A stretch of 64,000 nt of DNA from Rubricella sp038526735 (lineage in GTDB: Bacteria; Pseudomonadota; Alphaproteobacteria; Rhodobacterales; Rhodobacteraceae), in contig JBCBGM010000003.1 in assembly GCA_038526735.1 (NCBI GenBank), positions 41,422 through 105,421 of the forward strand, in the 5' to 3' direction. This document shows positions 7,429 through 18,915 of this stretch, piece after piece. The notes beneath the pieces were generated by a model that ran no database searches, had not been told where the DNA came from, and worked only from the letters and a program-made list of their open reading frames with translations. Numbering within the stretch: position 1 is the first letter of the stretch; every line of letters starts with the position of its first letter. A program made the position numbers and the translations under genes.

Positions 7429-10161
7429 ATGGCAGACGATGAGGCGCTGCGCGAAGCGCTTCTGGAATTGAAACTGCTGCGCGACCGCGAAACGGCGGCG
7501 TTGCGCACGACCGAACAGTTGCTCTCGTGCCTGGAGGTTCTCAACAGCACCGCTGACCCCTCGGAGGGTGCGCGACGGGTACTTGAACGGTTGAAGCCAA
7601 TCCTGGGCGCGGATCAGGTGATTGCGCTTGAGGTTCAGAACCGGACGGGGCGGCTGATCGCACAGTCTGGTACGTGGCCTGAAGGCACCGAGATAACCTT
7701 TCCTTTCGATCCGGTGCGCAAGTCCCGGAACCTCGTGGACCGCTATGCAATGGACGGTTGGGGGGATGCGACAGATGTGCTGAGTGGCCTCCACAGCTTG
7801 CTCGTGCAGCCGATGGATGGTCGGGTCTTGATTGCGCTCGCGGCAGCAAAAGGCGCGTTCACGGCCGAGAATGCCCGCATCTTCAAGCGTGTCTCTGTGG
7901 TGGTGGGCCAAGCTCTGGCAGCCGCGAAACTGGCTGATGAGAACCGCCTGCTCGCGGCAACGATCCAAGGCTCCTCGTCCGGCTTCGCCATCGCCGACGC
8001 GAAAGACCCCGAAAAGCCCCTGCTCTACGTGAACGCCGCGTTTGAGGCGCTGTCGGGCTATTCCGCTGATGAGGTTCTTGGAGAGAACTGCCGGTTTCTC
8101 AACGACGAACCCGCAGAGTCTGAAGAGCGGCTGCGGCTACGCGAAACCGTCGCCAACAACGGCGCCGGGCGGTTCTTGCTGCGCAATCGCCGCAAATCAG
8201 GGGAGCCGTTCTGGAACGAGCTGACGCTCTTTCCCGTCCGCACGGAATCCGGCGAAGCGACCCACCTCGTGGCAACCCAAACCGACGCCACCGTGCGCGT
8301 TCAGGCTGAGGAGGACCGTGAGCGCTTGCGCAAACGGATGGAGGCCGCCCTGCGCGCGACCGGGGATGCGTTCTTGATCCTCGCGCGCGATGGCACCGTG
8401 CTCTACGCCAATTCGGCGACCGCTGAGCAGTTTCCGGCGCGCCCGTCGAACTGGGCGATTGGCTCTCGGTTCGATGAAAACTGGGCGGCCTATCTGAACG
8501 AAAACGCTCCTTCAGTGAACAGCGCCGTCGCGCAGCCCGATTTTCTACGCATGGCCCTCGGGCAAAAGCGACAACAGGTGCAGTTTCCAGATGGTCGGAC
8601 GTTTCTGGTAACCGTTGCTGAGACCGAGGAAGGACCGCTCGCGATCCACGCGACCAATGTGACCGCCCTCAAAGTGACTGAGCGGCTGTCAGAGCAACGG
8701 CTCACAGCCCTCGATGCGGCCCGCGACGGCATCGCGCTTGTTGATGACAGCGGGCGGATTGTAAGCCTGAACCCCTCCGCCGCGCAGTTGCTGGGGTTCC
8801 AGTCTCAACCAGATGCGCTCGGGGTGAAATGGCAGCGTCGCTACGATGATGCGCCGAAAAATCCGCGAGCCTCATCAATCCTCAGCCGCAGCGACCAAAC
8901 CCAGCGCTATCATGAGGTGAACCTGTCGGAGACGGACGAGGGGCAGGTTTTGATCATCCGCGATGTCACGGACCGGCGGGAGGAGGAGGACAAGCTCAGG
9001 TCCCTCAACTCCGCCCTCGCCATCGCACAGCGGAGGGAGGCGACGGCACAGCTCGCCTCAGGCCTTGCGCATGATTTCAACAACACGCTCTCGGCGATTA
9101 TGGGGTCGGCCTCTCTGATCTCCATCGATCGAACAGTGTCTGACGATACGCGCTCTCATGCAGATCGCATTTCAGCTGCCGGACGATCTGCGGCTAAGCT
9201 GGTGAACAGGCTCCTTGATCTCGGCTCTGAGCGCGCAAATGCAAGCCTGATCGATCTGCGCAGTCTGGTGCGCGAGTTGCCCGCCTTGGTGAAAGCGAAC
9301 CTGCCCAGCCACATCTCGCTGACCACTTCCATGAGCGACCGGCCCTTGATTGCCGAGGCGCAGGCCAGCGAAATCTCGCAAATCTTACTCAACCTCGCCC
9401 TGAATGCGCGGGATGCCATCGGGGAGGCGGGCGGCACGATCGCTGTCTCAGCGCAGGAGACCACGCCAGACCGTGCTCGAGACCTCACCGTCGGCACAAT
9501 CCGCCGAGGGCAGGCCTACGCGGTGATCAGCGTAAGCGACACCGGTTCAGGCATCCCAGACGACATCGTGGAGAAGGTTTTTGAGCCCTATTTCAGCACC
9601 AAGGGGGATCAAGGCACCGGGCTGGGGCTAGCGATTGCGGCAACCCAAGTGCGTGTTGTGGGTGGTGCGATTAACGTCACTTCAAGCCCGGGCACAGGCA
9701 CCAAGATCGAGGTGTTCTGGCCCCTCAGCGACGAGGCGCTCGTCGAAGCTGCCGCTCAACCGCTGCCAAGTTCCGCTGACCTCTCAGGCAAAACCCTGCT
9801 CGTGGTCGATGACGAAGAGGACGTCGCCGAAGTGCTGCGCGCCTATCTCGAAAAACTCGGCGCAGAGGTTGCCGTGACCCATGCCGCAGAGGACGCGGCA
9901 GAGGCGATCAGCGACGACCCGGAGGCCTGGAGCGCACTCATCACCGACTACGACATGCCCGGCATGACGGGCGGCGATCTGGTGGCAAAGGCTCGGGAGG
10001 TGAACCCAGCCCTCCCTATTTTCGTTGTTACCGCACTGGCCCGCCGCATCACGGACCCACGACTGTCACGCGATATGATTACAGGTCTGTTTGCCAAACC
10101 GGTCGACCTGCGGCACCTTGCAGGCGAGCTTGCAAAAGCGACAACACCGAACGACCCTTAG
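7429..10161 (+). CDS. Hybrid sensor histidine kinase with GAF-like, LOV-like and PAS domains (NahK-type)
   Basis: A 910-residue soluble kinase with no membrane segment. Order: GAF-like region (about 20-165), LOV-like PAS (about 178-288), two more PAS-like regions (about 297-405 and 415-510), HisKA with phosphoacceptor His548 (LAHDFNN), ATPase domain with N659, DTGSGIP (704-710) and GTGLGLA (729-735), and a receiver with Asp840 (DYDMPGMTG). The LOV-like domain has GENCRFL with Cys221, the residue that forms the flavin adduct in LOV photoreceptors. Asn220, Arg222, Arg238, Asn253, Asn263 and Gln284 also match flavin-contact positions; Asn225 replaces the usual Gln. Genes on both sides suggest it is regulated by the FIST protein and passes phosphate to the LuxR-type regulator. 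Confidence 0.85.
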   Translation: MADDEALREALLELKLLRDRETAALRTTEQLLSCLEVLNSTADPSEGARRVLERLKPILGADQVIALEVQNRTGRLIAQSGTWPEGTEITFPFDPVRKSRNLVDRYAMDGWGDATDVLSGLHSLLVQPMDGRVLIALAAAKGAFTAENARIFKRVSVVVGQALAAAKLADENRLLAATIQGSSSGFAIADAKDPEKPLLYVNAAFEALSGYSADEVLGENCRFLNDEPAESEERLRLRETVANNGAGRFLLRNRRKSGEPFWNELTLFPVRTESGEATHLVATQTDATVRVQAEEDRERLRKRMEAALRATGDAFLILARDGTVLYANSATAEQFPARPSNWAIGSRFDENWAAYLNENAPSVNSAVAQPDFLRMALGQKRQQVQFPDGRTFLVTVAETEEGPLAIHATNVTALKVTERLSEQRLTALDAARDGIALVDDSGRIVSLNPSAAQLLGFQSQPDALGVKWQRRYDDAPKNPRASSILSRSDQTQRYHEVNLSETDEGQVLIIRDVTDRREEEDKLRSLNSALAIAQRREATAQLASGLAHDFNNTLSAIMGSASLISIDRTVSDDTRSHADRISAAGRSAAKLVNRLLDLGSERANASLIDLRSLVRELPALVKANLPSHISLTTSMSDRPLIAEAQASEISQILLNLALNARDAIGEAGGTIAVSAQETTPDRARDLTVGTIRRGQAYAVISVSDTGSGIPDDIVEKVFEPYFSTKGDQGTGLGLAIAATQVRVVGGAINVTSSPGTGTKIEVFWPLSDEALVEAAAQPLPSSADLSGKTLLVVDDEEDVAEVLRAYLEKLGAEVAVTHAAEDAAEAISDDPEAWSALITDYDMPGMTGGDLVAKAREVNPALPIFVVTALARRITDPRLSRDMITGLFAKPVDLRHLAGELAKATTPNDP

Positions 10162-10169
10162 GACACGCT

Positions 10170-10787
10170 ATGCGCATTCTGATTGCAGATGACCACGATC
10201 TGGTTCGCGAGACCCTCTCCGCTTTTCTGAGCGTCGAGGGCGGCTTTGACGTGACCTTGGCCGAAGATCTGAGCGCAGCGAGAGACAAGATCGAGGTGGA
10301 CGGCCCTTTCGACCTGGTGCTGCTCGACTATGGCATGCCCGGTATGGATGGGCTCAACGGCCTCTCGATCGCGATGGAAGTGAACGGCGGCAAACCGGTT
10401 GCCCTGATGTCCGGCATCGCCCCCAAAGCCGTCGCGCAAGAAGCGGTGGACGCGGGTGCCGCTGGCTTTTTGCCCAAGACCATCGCGGCAAAGTCTTTGG
10501 TCAACGCGGTGCGCTTCATGTGTATGGGGGAGACCTACATTCCGCATGACTTTCTCACGCAGGCCGAGGATGAGGCAGAACAGCACCCGCTCGCCGCAAA
10601 ACTCTCAGAGCGCGAAATTGAGGTGCTTGGCGGGCTCTGCCGTGGCCTGTCAAACAAAGAGATCGCGCGAGAGTTGGACCTCCAGGAAGTCACCGTGAAG
10701 CTCCACGTCAAAACCCTGTCGCGCAAACTCGAAGCGCGTAATCGCACCCATGCCGCGATGATCGGCAAAGAGGCGGGGCTGTTTTAA
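10170..10787 (+). CDS. NarL/FixJ-family response regulator
   Basis: A 205-residue protein with an N-terminal receiver (acidic DDHD near residues 6-9, phosphoacceptor Asp53 in LLDYGMPGMDG) and a C-terminal LuxR-type helix-turn-helix (LSEREIEVLGGLCRGLSNKEIAREL, then VTVKLHVKTLSRKL in two parts). It starts 8 bp after the kinase stop and is almost certainly the last gene of the same operon. It is the likely output of the kinase, with transcriptional targets unknown. The layout matches the Pseudomonas region where NahK is followed by a LuxR-type regulator. A hairpin-like sequence with 6-bp GCAGGC/GCCTGC arms lies about 40-60 bp downstream but lacks a T-run. Confidence 0.9.
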   Translation: MRILIADDHDLVRETLSAFLSVEGGFDVTLAEDLSAARDKIEVDGPFDLVLLDYGMPGMDGLNGLSIAMEVNGGKPVALMSGIAPKAVAQEAVDAGAAGFLPKTIAAKSLVNAVRFMCMGETYIPHDFLTQAEDEAEQHPLAAKLSEREIEVLGGLCRGLSNKEIARELDLQEVTVKLHVKTLSRKLEARNRTHAAMIGKEAGLF

Positions 10788-10902
10788 GGAAGCCAGTCCT
10801 TAAACCCTCAACAAAACTGTGAAGCTAACGTGATTGGCGCAGGCGGCGCGCCTGCCTCTAGGGTTCAGGCAACGAATCTGACACCTGCCAGAGGCTTCAA
10901 CC

Positions 10903-12270
10903 ATGCGCGCGCCGTTTTTTCTGATCCTAAGCCTCTTAGTGGCCCTGCCTATGCTTACCTTCGCAGCATATGCACAAGACCCGGAGCCTTTGCCCGATTA
11001 CGTCATCGCGCAGTTTGGCGAGCCGCCTGAAATCCCCACCGGGCCCTACAGCGAGGAACTGGCAGAAGCAGTTCAGACCGCCTTCGTTGACAGTATCACC
11101 CAGGGGACCTGGACCCGCGATCAGATGCTGGCCGTCGACACCATCGTCGCCGCCGAAGACCCCCGCGTTGTGTGGATCATCAGCGACCTCATGCGCTTTG
11201 TGACGGGCCAGCAGTTGAACGGTTTGCTGGCCTCGGTGGCCGAAGAACTCTTGCAGAAAGACCTCGGGAGCGAGGCGCATTGGGGCGGTGTAACCGATCA
11301 TCTGATTGCTTGGGATATCCCTGCCCCACCGGATTACCTCGCCGCCAAAAGCACGATCTTCACCACCGTCGTGCCGGAGTGGGATCAGATCTTTGTCGAA
11401 GGGGATATCGACTGGCGGCACGTTTCTTGGGGTGGTGTGTTGATTGATGACCGCCCGTTCGGCGCCACTGACGACCCCTGCAATTGCATACCTGCCGCCG
11501 ACAACCCAACCGTCAGCACCGCTGAAGAGGCGACGTGGCTGAAAGACGACGACATTGTCTTTGGGGTGGAGGTGAACGGCAAGTATCGCGCCTATCCACG
11601 CCGCATCATGGAGGTGCGCGAGATGGTGAATGACACGCTCGGCGGGCGCGACCTCGGCATCCCCTACTGCACGCTTTGCGGTGCCGCGCAGGCCTACTTT
11701 ACCGACGATGTGCCAGAGGGCGTGGAGCGTCCGGTCTTGCGCACCTCGGGCCTCCTGATCCGGTCCAACAAAGTGATGTATGACGTGGTTACCTTCTCGG
11801 TGTTTGATACGTTTCTGGGCACTGCCGTAACCGGGCCGCTGGCCGATAAGGGCGTACAGCTCAAGCAGGCAGCGGTTGTCACCACCGACTGGGGCACCTG
11901 GAAGCGGGAGCATCCGAGCACCACAGTGCTGGTCGAGGAGCTTGCCCTCGGCCGCGATTTTGACTTCCGCAACAACCGCGATGCCAACGGCCCGATCTTC
12001 CCCATCGGCGACGTGGACCCGCGGCTACCCGTGCATGAAGACATCATCGGTGTGCTAACCGCCTCCGGCACACCCATCGCCTTTCCGCGTGGTGCCGCCC
12101 TTTTGGCGCTGAGAGAGGGCCGCGAGATCGCGTTTGAGAATGTCCGGCTAGAGCTTGATGCAGGCGGCATCCGCGCGGTCGATGTGTCGGGCGATGACCT
12201 TGGCAGCCATCAGGCGTTTTGGTTTGCCTGGTCGCAGTTCTATCCGAGCACAGCGTTGTGGGCGGAGTGA
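10903..12270 (+). CDS. Secreted DUF3179 domain-containing protein
   Basis: A 455-residue protein with a signal peptide (hydrophobic core FFLILSLLVALPMLTFA, cleavage likely after AYA). The DUF3179 region covers roughly residues 165-455 and contains the family landmark GIPYCTLCGAAQAYF plus DDPCNCIPA. The conserved cysteines suggest metal or disulfide chemistry, but no function is established for the family that I know of. AGAGG stands about 10 bases before the ATG. The gene is flanked by a regulator on the same strand and by the convergent end of the ABC permease (7 bp away), so it is likely transcribed alone. Confidence 0.82.
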   Translation: MRAPFFLILSLLVALPMLTFAAYAQDPEPLPDYVIAQFGEPPEIPTGPYSEELAEAVQTAFVDSITQGTWTRDQMLAVDTIVAAEDPRVVWIISDLMRFVTGQQLNGLLASVAEELLQKDLGSEAHWGGVTDHLIAWDIPAPPDYLAAKSTIFTTVVPEWDQIFVEGDIDWRHVSWGGVLIDDRPFGATDDPCNCIPAADNPTVSTAEEATWLKDDDIVFGVEVNGKYRAYPRRIMEVREMVNDTLGGRDLGIPYCTLCGAAQAYFTDDVPEGVERPVLRTSGLLIRSNKVMYDVVTFSVFDTFLGTAVTGPLADKGVQLKQAAVVTTDWGTWKREHPSTTVLVEELALGRDFDFRNNRDANGPIFPIGDVDPRLPVHEDIIGVLTASGTPIAFPRGAALLALREGREIAFENVRLELDAGGIRAVDVSGDDLGSHQAFWFAWSQFYPSTALWAE

Positions 12271-12276
12271 GCCGCG

Positions 12277-13329
12277 CTACATCTTGCGCCGCCCCAACAG
12301 CCAGATAAAGAACACGCCCCCCACCAGCCCGGTGACGATACCAATTGGTATGTCCTCAGGCGCCATGATCGTGCGGGCAACAATGTCGGCCCAGAGTAGG
12401 AAAATCGCGCCTGCGAGGGCCGAGGCGGGCAGTACGCGCATGTAGTCTCCACCCACAACCATGCGCACGATATGCGGCACCATCAGCCCCACAAACCCGA
12501 TGATCCCCGAAAAAGCGACCATCACGCCGGTGATCAGCGCACCGCCCACAAACACCAACAACCGGAACCGCGCCACGGGGATACCAAGGGTGGAGGCGGT
12601 CTCATCCCCCACAGTCATCGCGTTCAACGCTCCGGCCTGGCTCATCAACCACGCCCCGCAGGCCAGCAAAATTGTCAGCGGATAGATCAGCTGGCTCCAC
12701 TGCGCCAACCCAAGCCCACCGAGCATCCAGAAAACAACGGTGTGAGAGGCGCGCGGATCGCCTAAAAAAATTAGCACATTCGCGCCCGCCATGATGACGA
12801 AAGAGACTGCGACCCCTGCCAGAACCAGCCGATCCGCGCTGGTCGCATCGGCGAGGCGCGAGACGCCGAGCACCACAGCAGTGGCCACAAGTGCGCCGAG
12901 AAACGCCAGCAGCGGCACCGTCAGCAGCCCCAGAAACAACCCAGTGTGCAACAGCGCCAAGATCGCTCCAAACGCACCTCCGGACGAAATGCCCAACAGG
13001 TGCGGGTCCGCGAGCGGGTTGCGGGTGACGGCTTGCAAACTCGCCCCGACAATCGCCAGCCCTGCGCCAACCATCATCGCCAAGAGCGCTCTGGGAAAAC
13101 GGATTTCCCAGACAATCGCTTCACGGCCCATGCTCCAGGTTTGCTCAATCGCGCCGGGAAAGAGCTTGTTGAGCAGAACGCCCCACACCGTTCCGGCGGG
13201 CACAGAGACCGCGCCCACCGAGATTGCAAGAGACAGCGAGAGCGCCAGCACGCCCAAGGCACCGGCAACGAACATCGACCGAAGACCAATCCGCGTTGCA
13301 CGACGTTGGGGGATAGCACTCTCGCTCAT
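12277..13329 (-). CDS. btuC: FecCD-family ABC permease, predicted cobalamin importer
   Basis: A 350-residue integral membrane protein with about ten hydrophobic segments, of the BtuC/FhuB/FecCD family. Diagnostic parts are NPLADPHLLGISSGGAFGA and the cytoplasmic loop GIIGFVGLMVPHIVR that contacts the ATPase. It is the last gene of a minus-strand operon (small protein, ATPase, binding protein, permease), starting only 3 bp after the binding-protein stop. Family members carry iron-siderophores, haem or cobalamin. The cobalamin riboswitch at the head of the operon makes vitamin B12 or a corrinoid the likely cargo here. The btuC symbol reflects that inference rather than a specific sequence signature. 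Confidence 0.82.
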   Translation of the reverse strand: MSESAIPQRRATRIGLRSMFVAGALGVLALSLSLAISVGAVSVPAGTVWGVLLNKLFPGAIEQTWSMGREAIVWEIRFPRALLAMMVGAGLAIVGASLQAVTRNPLADPHLLGISSGGAFGAILALLHTGLFLGLLTVPLLAFLGALVATAVVLGVSRLADATSADRLVLAGVAVSFVIMAGANVLIFLGDPRASHTVVFWMLGGLGLAQWSQLIYPLTILLACGAWLMSQAGALNAMTVGDETASTLGIPVARFRLLVFVGGALITGVMVAFSGIIGFVGLMVPHIVRMVVGGDYMRVLPASALAGAIFLLWADIVARTIMAPEDIPIGIVTGLVGGVFFIWLLGRRKM

Positions 13330-13332
13330 AGG

Positions 13333-14268
13333 TCACTCGCCCCAGAACGCTTCGGCGAGAGTTTTGACCGCGCGGATGTTGCGCGGCCCCGGGGTCGCCT
13401 CAACATACTCCAGCGTGACGAAGCGGTCGTTTTTGACCGCGTCGAGATCAGTAAAGGCCGGGTTCGACATCATGAAGGCGCGCTTCTCTTCGGCGGTCAC
13501 GTTGCCATAGTTCACGATCACGACGACCTCAGGGTTCCGCTCAACAACCTCTTCCCAGGTCACCGTGGCCCAGCTTTTCTCAAAGTCGTCCATGATGTTC
13601 TGGCCACCTGCAGCCTCGATCAGTGCTGTGGGCATGGCGTAGCGCCCGGCGGTGAAGGGCGTATCTTCGCCGCTGTCATAAACGAACACGCGCAGCGGCT
13701 CACCCGTCTCAAGGCTGTCGGTGAAAGCGGCGAGTTCGGCGCGGTAGCCTTCGACCAGTGCAGTCGCGTCCTCTTCCACGTCGAAGATACGGCCAAGGTT
13801 GAGGAGGTCTGCGTGCATGTCCTCAAGGCTGGCTTTGTCTTTGCTCATGATGTGCGTGCAGCTCTCGGTCAGCTCATAGACCTTGATCCCAAAGGGCTCG
13901 AGCGTCTCTGGCGTAACCTCGCCGCCGACCTTCATGCCGTAGTTCCAGCCAGCAAAGAAGAAGTCGGCATCTGCGCCCACGATCACCTCTTTGCTGGGGT
14001 AGCGGGCGGAAAGCTCTGGTAGCTGCTCAACGCCAGCGCGCATCTCTTCGTCGAGGGTCTTCCAACCGGAGATGCCGGTGTAGCCGACCATCCGGTCTGC
14101 AAGGCCAAGCACCAGCATCATCTCGGTCAGGTTCACGTCGTTCGAGATCGCGCGCTCGGGCGGGCTGTCGAAGGTAACGGTGCGGTTGCAGCTCTGAACG
14201 GTCGTTTCAGCGGCTGCGAGCGTTGCGCTGGCGGTCAGCGCGAGCGCAAAGGCGAAGGTGGTCTTCAT
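13333..14268 (-). CDS. btuF: Periplasmic binding protein of predicted cobalamin ABC importer
   Basis: A 311-residue class III (FecB/BtuF-type) binding protein. The start at 14268 is taken because it gives a clean signal peptide (MKTTFAFALALTASATLAAA); upstream in-frame sequence is not plausible coding sequence. After the signal come ERAISNDVNLTEMMLVLGLADRM (in two parts) and IVGADADFFFAGWNYG, the usual two-lobe pattern. A CTHIM segment near residue 150 is unusual for the family. It lies between the ATPase (13 bp upstream) and the permease (3 bp downstream). The riboswitch upstream points to a corrinoid ligand; iron-siderophore would be the alternative. Confidence 0.8.
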   Translation of the reverse strand: MKTTFAFALALTASATLAAAETTVQSCNRTVTFDSPPERAISNDVNLTEMMLVLGLADRMVGYTGISGWKTLDEEMRAGVEQLPELSARYPSKEVIVGADADFFFAGWNYGMKVGGEVTPETLEPFGIKVYELTESCTHIMSKDKASLEDMHADLLNLGRIFDVEEDATALVEGYRAELAAFTDSLETGEPLRVFVYDSGEDTPFTAGRYAMPTALIEAAGGQNIMDDFEKSWATVTWEEVVERNPEVVVIVNYGNVTAEEKRAFMMSNPAFTDLDAVKNDRFVTLEYVEATPGPRNIRAVKTLAEAFWGE

Positions 14269-14281
14269 CGGGGGAGTGCTC

Positions 14282-15070
14282 CTAGTGGTTATGAAGATGA
14301 AAGGTGAGGTGCTCAGCATCGCTGGGCGCAAGGCGCTCACGGCGGGCATCCACCTGGAATGCACGCGAGACGGTCGCCTCTGAGAGAACCTGCTCCGGCG
14401 GCCCAAAGCCTTGCGGCTGGCCGTCTTTGAGCAGGAGGACCTGGTCGCACACATCGGCAGCCATGTTCAGGTCGTGCAGCGACGTGACGATCGTAAGTGG
14501 CAGTGCGCGGATGAGCTGCAACACTTCCAACTGATGCCGGATGTCGAGGTGATTGGTCGGCTCATCGAGGATCAACAGGCGTGGCTCTTGCGCCAACGCA
14601 CGCGCGACCATCACCCGCTGCCGCTCTCCCCCCGAAAGTGTGCTGAGGTGCCGCCCGGAAAAGCCATGAAGATCAAGCTGCGCGAGCGCGTCGTCGATGA
14701 TCTCCCCGTCTTTCGCGCCAGACGCGCCCCCAAACCCGCGCCGATGCGGGGTTCGACCCAGGGCCACAATCTCGCGCACGGTCAGGGCAAAATCGGTGGG
14801 TTGCTCCTGCAAAACCGCCGCGACGGTTTGCGCCACGGTGCGGGCCGGGATGCTCCAAATATCCGTGTCATCCACCCAAACCGCGCCTGTGGAGGGCTTT
14901 TGAAAGCGGTAGAGCAGGCGCAGGAGGGTGGTCTTGCCAGCACCATTTGGGCCGACAACACCCAGCACGCCGCCTGCGGGGAAAGACAGGCTCGTCTCTT
15001 GCAGCACCGTTCGGCGGGCACTTCGAGACGTCCAGGACACGCGGTCCAGTTTGAGGGAGGCTCCGGCCAT
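14282..15070 (-). CDS. btuD: ABC transporter ATPase of predicted cobalamin importer
   Basis: A 262-residue nucleotide-binding subunit of the FecE/BtuD family. It has Walker A GPNGAGKTT, signature LSGGERQRV, Walker B LLILDEPTNHLD and a switch histidine in VTSLHDLN. The start at 15070 (MAGASLKLDRVSW) is preferred over the ATG at 15130 because the extra 20 residues do not fit the family and would overlap the preceding gene. It begins 11 bp after the small protein upstream and precedes the binding-protein gene. It powers import through the permease encoded further down the same operon. Confidence 0.86.
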   Translation of the reverse strand: MAGASLKLDRVSWTSRSARRTVLQETSLSFPAGGVLGVVGPNGAGKTTLLRLLYRFQKPSTGAVWVDDTDIWSIPARTVAQTVAAVLQEQPTDFALTVREIVALGRTPHRRGFGGASGAKDGEIIDDALAQLDLHGFSGRHLSTLSGGERQRVMVARALAQEPRLLILDEPTNHLDIRHQLEVLQLIRALPLTIVTSLHDLNMAADVCDQVLLLKDGQPQGFGPPEQVLSEATVSRAFQVDARRERLAPSDAEHLTFHLHNH

Positions 15071-15081
15071 GATCTCAGCAA

Positions 15082-15378
15082 TCACACAGAGAGGCGTCGG
15101 GCGCGCCCGCGCCGCATCTGCCGGGGCCATTTGCTGGCGATATCACAGGGGCCGCGGTCGAGAGAAGACTCTAGCAACCGCATGAAAACGCAGATCGCTG
15201 GGGAGGCGTCAGCCAAGGGTTCAGCCGCCGCTAGGGCGACCTGAACATCAGTCCGGTAGCATCCACCGTTCGGCAACGCCCCGAGCCACTGGAGATATCC
15301 TAGATAGCCCAGCTCTTCAGCGCGCTCCGGCGCGACCCAGCCTATATCGAGTTGAAAAAGGGTTCGGTCCAACAGCAT
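15082..15378 (-). CDS. Small protein of unknown function, first gene of the cobalamin-riboswitch operon
   Basis: A 98-residue protein that I do not recognise as a named family. The ATG at 15378 has a GGAGGG sequence about 5 bases upstream, a strong ribosome binding site. The core, FQLDIGWVAPERAEELGYL followed by QWLGALPNGGCYRT, is well composed with hydrophobic and aromatic residues. The last 25 residues (GRGRAR-type, basic) look less conserved and the true C terminus may differ from close relatives. There is no signal peptide or membrane segment. Being first after a B12 riboswitch and 11 bp before the ATPase gene links it to corrinoid uptake or use. That role is inferred from position only. 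Confidence 0.6.
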   Translation of the reverse strand: MLLDRTLFQLDIGWVAPERAEELGYLGYLQWLGALPNGGCYRTDVQVALAAAEPLADASPAICVFMRLLESSLDRGPCDIASKWPRQMRRGRARRLSV

Positions 15379-15489
15379 CGCGCCCTCCGCGCTTGGGAGC
15401 GGTGATGCTTGGAAACCGGCGATGTCATAGGGCCTGATCGGTCCATCTCTTCGCTCCGTCCCAAGGCACCCCGCCCAGGTTGAAGGTGA

Positions 15490-15695
15490 CTGCGGTGCGG
15501 GTTCGCACCGGAGATGGCAGGTCTCCTGACTTGCGGGTCAACGCTTCCTCAAACCTTCCCGGGGTCGTCCCAGTGGCCTGTCTTGAGGTCGCTCACCGCC
15601 TACAGTTGCGGGGGCAGTCGCGGAATTGGCACCTGTTGTGCCGCACCGAGTTCCCTTTTCATTTCGCACCTCAAGAGATGCGAAAACCATCAGGT
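15490..15695 (-). promoter_or_regulatory. Cobalamin (B12) riboswitch
   Basis: Read on the minus strand, the region contains the standard series: a 5' stem (GCATCTCTTGAGGTGC), AAGGGAA, AATTCCGCGACTGCCCCCGC, GCCACTG, CGGGAAGG, and finally the B12 box AGTCAGGAGACCTGCCAT at about 15514-15531. This order matches the cobalamin riboswitch closely. Right after it lies a hairpin, CGGTGCG-AACC-CGCACCG, with no T-run, which may be part of the expression platform. The controlled operon begins about 110 bp further on (ATG at 15378). Adenosylcobalamin binding would be expected to lower expression of the importer. Exact ends are approximate. Confidence 0.92.
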
Positions 15696-15786
15696 GGAAC
15701 ATGCCAAACCCGCACTTGGCGCGTCAAGAGAAGGTTGATCGCTTTGACTGGCAGTGGCGCCGCAGGGGTGTCGCACCGTTCAATGC

Positions 15787-15820
15787 AAAAGACCCGCGCT
15801 GTCACGCGGGCCTTTCTTTT
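15787..15820 (-). terminator. Rho-independent terminator after acnB
   Basis: Just past the acnB stop (minus strand) lies GGCCCGCG-TGACAG-CGCGGGTC followed by TTTT. The plus strand also has a T-rich tail (TTTCTTTTT), so it could work both ways. It separates acnB transcription from the cobalamin riboswitch that follows on the same strand. Confidence 0.8.
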
Positions 15821-15836
15821 TCGGTATGATTTCTGA

Positions 15837-18629
<2,793 letters not shown>

Positions 18630-18915
18630 GACGGTCCCCGCGATTAAGTGTTGGTTAGAGCTTGAACGCCGGGTCGCAGACAGTCTGGCGCGCCGGGAAA
18701 AAGCTTGCTGTATGCAGTCGTATACCAAGCATCGTAGCGATTCAAGATCGACCGTCGTGGCATGATGTCCCACTCGGCATAAAAATGCTGCGACGCCTCC
18801 CTGCGCTCACAGCCACCACACGGGGCATCGGTATCATAACAAAATTGTAACACATTGCAGTCGCCGAACTGTCGCGGCATTGCAGCCGACAAGCGAAGGT
18901 GATGTAGCTTACGCG

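Noticed and set aside
10840..10865. GCAGGC/GCCTGC hairpin after the response regulator as a terminator
   Set aside because: Stem is only 6 bp and no T-run follows on either strand.
10936..11913. Minus-strand open frame of 325 residues
   Set aside because: Antisense to the DUF3179 gene and lacking a start signal; shadow.
12946..14022. Plus-strand open frame of 358 residues
   Set aside because: Antisense to the permease and binding-protein genes; composition (His, Arg rich) is that of a shadow frame.
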